Source: Rikenellaceae bacterium (GTDB lineage: Bacteria > Bacteroidota > Bacteroidia > Bacteroidales > UBA932). Taken from it: DNA of 10,570 nucleotides. Made by a program: the position numbers and the translations under genes. Positions 6,679 to 10,570 of this stretch are shown here, one piece after another (the first letter of the stretch is position 1; every line of letters begins with the position of its first letter). The notes beneath the pieces are model-generated. The model worked only from the letters and a program-made list of their open reading frames with translations, had not been told where the DNA came from and searched no databases. The stretch covers positions 1-10,570 of the forward strand of contig CAAGHY010000140.1 in the NCBI GenBank assembly GCA_900769735.1. Reading direction: 5' to 3'.

Positions 6679-8136
6679 ATGGTATTTACAGGAGAAAATA
6701 TATTGTTGCTTGGTGCAGTTCTTGTTTTCATTGGTATTCTTATCAGCAAATCTGGATTCCGTTTTGGAGTTCCTACCCTTTTGCTGTTCCTGCTTACAGG
6801 TATGTTGTTTGGAACAGACGGCTTGGGTCTGGAATTCTCATCAGCTGCAGGAGCCCAGTTCATTGGTATGATAGCGCTGAGCATCATCCTGTTCACAGGT
6901 GGTATGGATACCAAGTTCTCTGAGATAAAACCGGTACTTGCACCCGGACTCATGCTCTCCACCCTGGCCCTTCTCATAACTACCGCACTAACCGGAGCAT
7001 TCATATTCTGCCTGACAATGATATCTGGAATGAACCTGGAGATCTCAATGATGACCTCATTCCTGCTGGCAGCCACAATGTCCTCTACCGACTCTGCATC
7101 GGTGTTCAGCATTCTGCGTTCACAGAAAATGCAGCTAAAACACAACCTCAAGCCGCTACTGGAGCTTGAAAGCGGTAGTAATGACCCAATGGCATATATG
7201 CTCACAATCATACTCATACAGGTAATCAACAACCCTGGCGAGATAAACGGTTGGGAAATAGCTCTGAATCTGCTTGAACAGTTCGGATACGCAATAATCA
7301 TAAGCATAGCCGTAGGAAAAGGTATTGTATGGCTGATGAACAGGATAAACCTTTCAAACACAGCCTTGTACTCAGTAATGCTGCTGAGCATTGTATTCAT
7401 AACCTTTGCAATAACAGATATGGTTGGAGGCAACGGTTACCTTGCAGTGTACATTGCCGGACTTGTAGTGGGCAACAGCAAAGTGATCCTGAAGAGCGAG
7501 ATGAGCAAATTTATGGACAGCCTTACCTGGCTCTTCCAAACAATTATGTTCCTGGCACTGGGATTGCTTGTAAACCCTCACGAGCTTGCCGGTGTAGCCC
7601 TTGCCGGACTCCTTATTGGTGCATTTATGATGTTCGTGGCCAGACCTTTGAGCGTTTACACCTGCCTGGCGCCGTTTAAGGATCTGCCTCTTAAAGCCCA
7701 GACCTACATCTCTTGGGTAGGCCTCCGCGGAGCGGTTCCAATCATCTTTGCCACATACCCCGTAGTACACAACATACCTGGCTCAAATGTAATGTTCAAC
7801 GTGGTGTTCTTCATCACCCTTGTATCACTTATCCTGCAGGGAATGAGCATATCGTGGTTTGCAAAAAAACTCCACCTGGATCTGCCGCCTGAGCCGGAAA
7901 AGGAATTTGACATCAATCTTCCCGACGAATTGAGCAAAACCCTCAATGAAGTAGTGTTAACAAAAAAAATGCTTTGCCACGGCAATACCCTTGCCACAAT
8001 GAACATACCTAAGGGGCAACTTGCAATGATGGTAAAACGCGGCACCCAATACCTGGTACCAAACGGCAAGATGGAACTCTATGAAGGGGATGTACTGCTG
8101 TTCATATCATCAACAGAACACACCCCGGAAAATTAG
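6679..8136 (+). CDS. nhaP2: NhaP-type K+(Na+)/H+ antiporter with TrkA-C domain
   Basis: The 485-residue protein is a CPA1-family cation/proton antiporter with 12 or so membrane segments spread over residues 7-395. Diagnostic sites are S-S-T-D-S-A-S at 135-141, the ion-binding S-G-S-N168-D169-P at 165-170, and W-V-G-L-R-G-A-V-P at 346-354. A cytoplasmic tail (about 410-478) resembles a TrkA-C (RCK-C) regulatory domain, as in CvrA/NhaP2. It is shorter than the E. coli protein, which has a further C-terminal domain. It should exchange K+ or Na+ for H+ across the inner membrane; the preferred cation is not known. The frame is also open back to a TTG at 6634, but the ATG at 6679 is preferred: AGGAG lies 4 nt upstream, it lies downstream of the predicted transcript start, and the first helix follows directly. 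The short pseudouridine synthase follows by 37 bp. Confidence 0.9.
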   Translation: MVFTGENILLLGAVLVFIGILISKSGFRFGVPTLLLFLLTGMLFGTDGLGLEFSSAAGAQFIGMIALSIILFTGGMDTKFSEIKPVLAPGLMLSTLALLITTALTGAFIFCLTMISGMNLEISMMTSFLLAATMSSTDSASVFSILRSQKMQLKHNLKPLLELESGSNDPMAYMLTIILIQVINNPGEINGWEIALNLLEQFGYAIIISIAVGKGIVWLMNRINLSNTALYSVMLLSIVFITFAITDMVGGNGYLAVYIAGLVVGNSKVILKSEMSKFMDSLTWLFQTIMFLALGLLVNPHELAGVALAGLLIGAFMMFVARPLSVYTCLAPFKDLPLKAQTYISWVGLRGAVPIIFATYPVVHNIPGSNVMFNVVFFITLVSLILQGMSISWFAKKLHLDLPPEPEKEFDINLPDELSKTLNEVVLTKKMLCHGNTLATMNIPKGQLAMMVKRGTQYLVPNGKMELYEGDVLLFISSTEHTPEN

Positions 8137-8173
8137 GCATACACCGCACAAGGTGTACACAAAAGACTTGACT

Positions 8174-8905
8174 ATGAACAATATTCCTATCAGAATAGTA
8201 TACGAAGACCAGTATATAATAGTTATTGAAAAACGTGAGGGACTGCTCTCAATGGGAACCGCCAGAGGAAAGGATGAGATAACCGCACACTCACTGCTCA
8301 ACAACTATATCAGGAACACCGCACCCCGCAGGGGAAGATATGCCCCGCAGCCAAGGATTTTCATAGTGCACAGACTGGACCGCGAAACCAGCGGCCTTAT
8401 GGTATTTGCCAAAAGCGAAGAGGTAAAACGCACCCTTCAGGACAACTGGGACGAAATAGTAACCGAAAGAAAATATGTGGCGGTGGTGAACGGATGCTAC
8501 CAGCAGCCACAGCAGGCTGAGCCCATTCAGGGAACAATCAGAAGCTGGCTGAAAGAGAACAGCACATACATAGTGTACTCCTCCCCTAAAAACAACGGCG
8601 GACAGCTTGCAATCACCCACTACAAAGTACTGGAAAGCAATCCAAAGACCCGCAAAAGCCTTATGGAGCTGGAGCTTGAAACCGGCCGCAAAAACCAGAT
8701 AAGGGTACATATGCAGGAGATGGGAACCCCCATCTTAGGCGACAAAAAATACTATGGAGGCATTCCTGCCCACCTGGAAGAAAGCAAAAAAGCGCGCAGG
8801 TTATACCTGCACGCCTTCACTCTCAATTTCATCCACCCTGTAACCGGCAAAGAGATGAAATTCACCACCGGAATTCCCCGTCACTTTACCGCAGCATTAA
8901 AATAA
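8174..8905 (+). CDS. Short RluA-family pseudouridine synthase
   Basis: The 243-residue protein is a bare RluA catalytic domain: Y-E-D-Q-Y-I-I-V-I-E-K at 10-20, H-R-L-D at 66-69 with catalytic Asp69, Y-V-A-V-V-N-G at 101-107, and G-R-K-N-Q-I-R-V-H at 171-179. There is no S4 or other accessory domain. It should convert a uridine in rRNA or tRNA to pseudouridine; the target base cannot be told. The frame is open upstream to an ATG at 8081, but that would overlap the antiporter by 56 bp and add 31 residues unlike the family, so the ATG at 8174 is used. It is probably co-transcribed with the antiporter (37-bp gap) and ends 18 bp from the opposing transaldolase gene. Confidence 0.9.
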   Translation: MNNIPIRIVYEDQYIIVIEKREGLLSMGTARGKDEITAHSLLNNYIRNTAPRRGRYAPQPRIFIVHRLDRETSGLMVFAKSEEVKRTLQDNWDEIVTERKYVAVVNGCYQQPQQAEPIQGTIRSWLKENSTYIVYSSPKNNGGQLAITHYKVLESNPKTRKSLMELELETGRKNQIRVHMQEMGTPILGDKKYYGGIPAHLEESKKARRLYLHAFTLNFIHPVTGKEMKFTTGIPRHFTAALK

Positions 8906-8923
8906 TACCTGTTGGGAAGAGTG

Positions 8924-9577
8924 TTATTTCATACTCTCAGCAGCCTTGTTGAAGATAGAAAGGCCAGCATCAGTAAGCGGGTGTTTCAATAGGCCCTCAA
9001 TTGCAGCAAGAGGACAAGTTGCAACATCTGCACCAGCCTGCAAACAAGCTACAATATGCTGAGTATGGCGGATTGAAGCAGCCAACACCTCAGTTGTATA
9101 ACCATAGTAACGGTACATATCAACAATCTTGGCAACAAGACCAATACCATCCTCGCAAATATCATCCAAACGGCCAACAAACGGGCTAACAAAAGTAGCA
9201 CCTGCTTTAGCAGCCAACAAAGCCTGACCTACAGAGAATACCAATGTACAGTTTGTAGCAATACCTTTCTTAGAGAAATATTTCACTGCACGGATACCGT
9301 CTGCAGTACAAGGAAGCTTAACTGTAATTTTAGGATCAATTGCAGCAAGAGCCTCACCCTCAGCAACCATACCCTCATAATCATTTGCAAATACCTCTGC
9401 ACTTACAGGACCGTCTACAATGTTACAAATCTCCTTGTAGTGAGCATAAATGGCCTCTGTACCCTTAACACCCTCTTTAGCCATAAGACTTGGGTTAGTG
9501 GTAACACCATCCAGGATACCCATATCCTGAGCCTTTGCAATCTGCTCCAAATTGGCAGTATCAATAAAAAATTTCAT
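8924..9577 (-). CDS. tal: Transaldolase, small TalC/FSA-type
   Basis: This 217-residue protein belongs to the small transaldolase/fructose-6-phosphate aldolase subfamily, a cytosolic (beta/alpha)8 barrel that forms a Schiff base with its substrate. The start F-I-D-T-A-N at 4-9, G-V-T-T-N-P-S at 24-30 and T-V-K87-L-P at 85-89 with the Schiff-base Lys87 are clear, as are A-S-I-R at 167-170 and the C-terminal H-P-L-T-D-A-G at 199-205. The length is normal. The position that is Gln in E. coli fructose-6-phosphate aldolase is Glu61 here (V-S-A-E-V), which by family knowledge favours true transaldolase activity in the non-oxidative pentose phosphate pathway. It follows the acetyltransferase gene by 13 bp; no separate promoter is evident in that gap. 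Confidence 0.93.
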   Translation of the reverse strand: MKFFIDTANLEQIAKAQDMGILDGVTTNPSLMAKEGVKGTEAIYAHYKEICNIVDGPVSAEVFANDYEGMVAEGEALAAIDPKITVKLPCTADGIRAVKYFSKKGIATNCTLVFSVGQALLAAKAGATFVSPFVGRLDDICEDGIGLVAKIVDMYRYYGYTTEVLAASIRHTQHIVACLQAGADVATCPLAAIEGLLKHPLTDAGLSIFNKAAESMK

Positions 9578-9590
9578 AAAACTACTTAAT

Positions 9591-10196
9591 TTATAATATT
9601 ATAACTTTATCATTCTCAAGCAAATACTTCTCCCCTCCCAAAGGACACACCGCAATTTTCCTTCCCGATGGCTCCTCCTTGAATTCCAGTTTTGCACCCA
9701 TCCGGCTCATCCATCCAATCTGTCGGGAAGGATTGCCAACTACAAGGGCATAAGGGGGAATATCCTCCACCACAACTGCTCCGGCACCAATAAAGGCATA
9801 CTCTCCAATATTGTGTCCGCATACTATTGTGGCATTTGCTCCAATTGAAGCACCTGTACCAACGTGAGTCTTCAGGTACTCGCTCTTCCTGTTAACCGCG
9901 CTGCGTGGATTTACAACATTTGTAAAGACACAACTAGGGCCCAAAAAGACGTCATCCCCACAGGTAACTCCTGTATAAACGCTCACATTATTCTGCACCT
10001 TACAGTTGCGTCCAAGTGAAACGAGCGGCGAAATTACAACATTCTGTCCAATATTGCACCCTTCTCCCAGCTTTGCACCACCCATAATATGGGAAAAATG
10101 CCAAATTTTACAACCGGGGGCAATTTCAGCACCCTTGTCTATTACAGCTGTAGAGTGTGCAAAATACTCCTTACTTCTCCTGAACCAACTGAACAT
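9591..10196 (-). CDS. Hexapeptide-repeat acyltransferase, WbpD/WlbB-like
   Basis: The 201-residue protein is a left-handed beta-helix acyltransferase. Imperfect hexapeptide repeats run from about residue 14 to 155, for example I-A-P-G-C-K, L-G-E-G-C-N, L-G-R-N-C-K, I-G-A-N-A-T and I-G-A-G-A-V. The internal stretch F-T-N-V-V-N-P-R-S at 91-99 and the end P-Y-A-L-V-V-G-N-P-S at 148-157 fit the WbpD/WlbB group, which acetylates UDP-linked 3-amino sugars for lipopolysaccharide or capsule with acetyl-CoA. That specificity is inferred by resemblance only, since no other sugar-biosynthesis gene is seen next to it. The N-terminus has about nine extra residues (M-F-S-W-F-R-R-S-K) before the usual start. 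It lies between a membrane protein gene (12-bp gap) and transaldolase (13-bp gap), probably one operon. Confidence 0.85.
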   Translation of the reverse strand: MFSWFRRSKEYFAHSTAVIDKGAEIAPGCKIWHFSHIMGGAKLGEGCNIGQNVVISPLVSLGRNCKVQNNVSVYTGVTCGDDVFLGPSCVFTNVVNPRSAVNRKSEYLKTHVGTGASIGANATIVCGHNIGEYAFIGAGAVVVEDIPPYALVVGNPSRQIGWMSRMGAKLEFKEEPSGRKIAVCPLGGEKYLLENDKVIIL

Positions 10197-10208
10197 AAAT
10201 CACTTGTC

Positions 10209-10570
10209 TTAAATAAAAAACTTATAAAGCTCAAAATACTGGAATGCAGCAACGGCAATTGCTATGAACACAACAGTAATCAGAAGTTTCTGCCACCATT
10301 TCATTCCTGTTTTTGCATAAGGATCCTTAAGTCTCAACTTAGGATATTTAGCCACATCTGTAAGTGTCTCACCAAACGGAATGCTTATCTTGGAAGCGGC
10401 ATTCACTGCCCAACCGTTGGCATTCAAAAGAGGAGCAATGTTCCTGCGTCTGAGTTTCATCCAGGCCATAACCATTGCCGGACCGGAAATGATCATAAGG
10501 ATTGCAATGAATGAAAGTACAAGCTGCCACCACTCAAGGGCAAAGATACCTTTTGCCAAAGAGGTAAGGG
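10209..10570 (-). CDS. Unidentified membrane protein, C-terminal part (cut by right edge)
   Basis: The reverse frame stays open from the right edge to the stop at 10209, giving about 120 residues. A TTG at 10559 could be read as a start, but the frame continues upstream without a stop and no start signal is seen, so this is probably the end of a longer gene. It has two hydrophobic segments, one near the edge (about 12-32 counted from the TTG codon) and one near the C-terminus (about 90-107). Between them lies a soluble loop of about 55 residues rich in basic and aromatic residues, with R-R-R-N-I-A-P-L-L-N-A-N-G-W and I-S-I-P-F-G-E-T-L-T. I do not recognise the family with confidence. It is the first visible gene of the leftward operon with the acetyltransferase and transaldolase. 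Confidence 0.7.
   Translation of the reverse strand, partial: LTSLAKGIFALEWWQLVLSFIAILMIISGPAMVMAWMKLRRRNIAPLLNANGWAVNAASKISIPFGETLTDVAKYPKLRLKDPYAKTGMKWWQKLLITVVFIAIAVAAFQYFELYKFFI

Noticed and set aside
8140..8157. Hairpin TACACC-GCACAA-GGTGTA between antiporter and short pseudouridine synthase
   Set aside because: The stem is only 6 bp with no T-tract, so it is too weak to call a terminator or operator.
8081..8173. Upstream ATG extending the short pseudouridine synthase by 31 residues
   Set aside because: It would overlap the antiporter gene by 56 bp, and the added residues do not resemble the family N-terminus.
8906..8923. Terminator between the convergent short pseudouridine synthase and transaldolase genes
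   Set aside because: The 18-bp gap holds no inverted repeat or T-tract.
9591..9604. Perfect 14-bp palindrome TTATAATATTATAA over the acetyltransferase stop codon
   Set aside because: It consists only of A and T in an AT-rich junction, encodes the last residues of the protein, and is likely chance.

Overview
The window looks like an ordinary chromosomal segment of a member of the Bacteroidota, most likely Bacteroidales. Three things point there: promoter elements of the Bacteroidetes form TAnnTTTG in front of both divergent gene pairs, weak Shine-Dalgarno sequences, and family types typical of the phylum (the long RluA-like pseudouridine synthase with a coiled-coil N-terminus, a lipoprotein nitroreductase, and a short NhaP-type antiporter ending in a TrkA-C domain). 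The genus cannot be fixed from the sequence alone. There is no sign of phage, plasmid, insertion sequence, CRISPR or secretion-system genes.

Layout. From 2371 leftward runs a likely operon: a lipoprotein nitroreductase, a membrane-anchored metallophosphoesterase, and a drug/metabolite (EamA) transporter cut by the left edge. The last two overlap by 4 bp. A 217-bp intergenic region (2372-2588) separates this operon from tilS on the + strand and holds a striking 127-bp nested palindrome between two divergent promoters. tilS meets a long RluA-type pseudouridine synthase tail to tail, and their coding regions overlap by 35 bp. That synthase lies downstream of a PAP2 phosphatase in a two-gene operon starting at 6537. 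A second divergent region (6538-6678) separates PAP2 from a K+/H+-type antiporter, which is followed by a second, short RluA-type synthase. The right end holds a leftward operon: an unidentified membrane protein (cut by the right edge), a left-handed beta-helix acetyltransferase resembling the WbpD/WlbB sugar N-acetyltransferases, and a small transaldolase.

Functionally this is housekeeping: RNA modification (tilS and two pseudouridine synthases), envelope and lipid-phosphate turnover (PAP2, metallophosphoesterase), ion homeostasis (antiporter), surface-sugar biosynthesis (hexapeptide acetyltransferase) and the pentose phosphate pathway (transaldolase). No obvious new multi-gene system was found.

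The unusual signals are at the DNA level. The first is the palindrome with three nested hairpins sharing one symmetry axis at 2424-2550. The second is a short motif, CTTCCCGAYR, found nine times in 10.57 kb on both strands, in all reading frames and once between genes, against well under one copy expected by chance.
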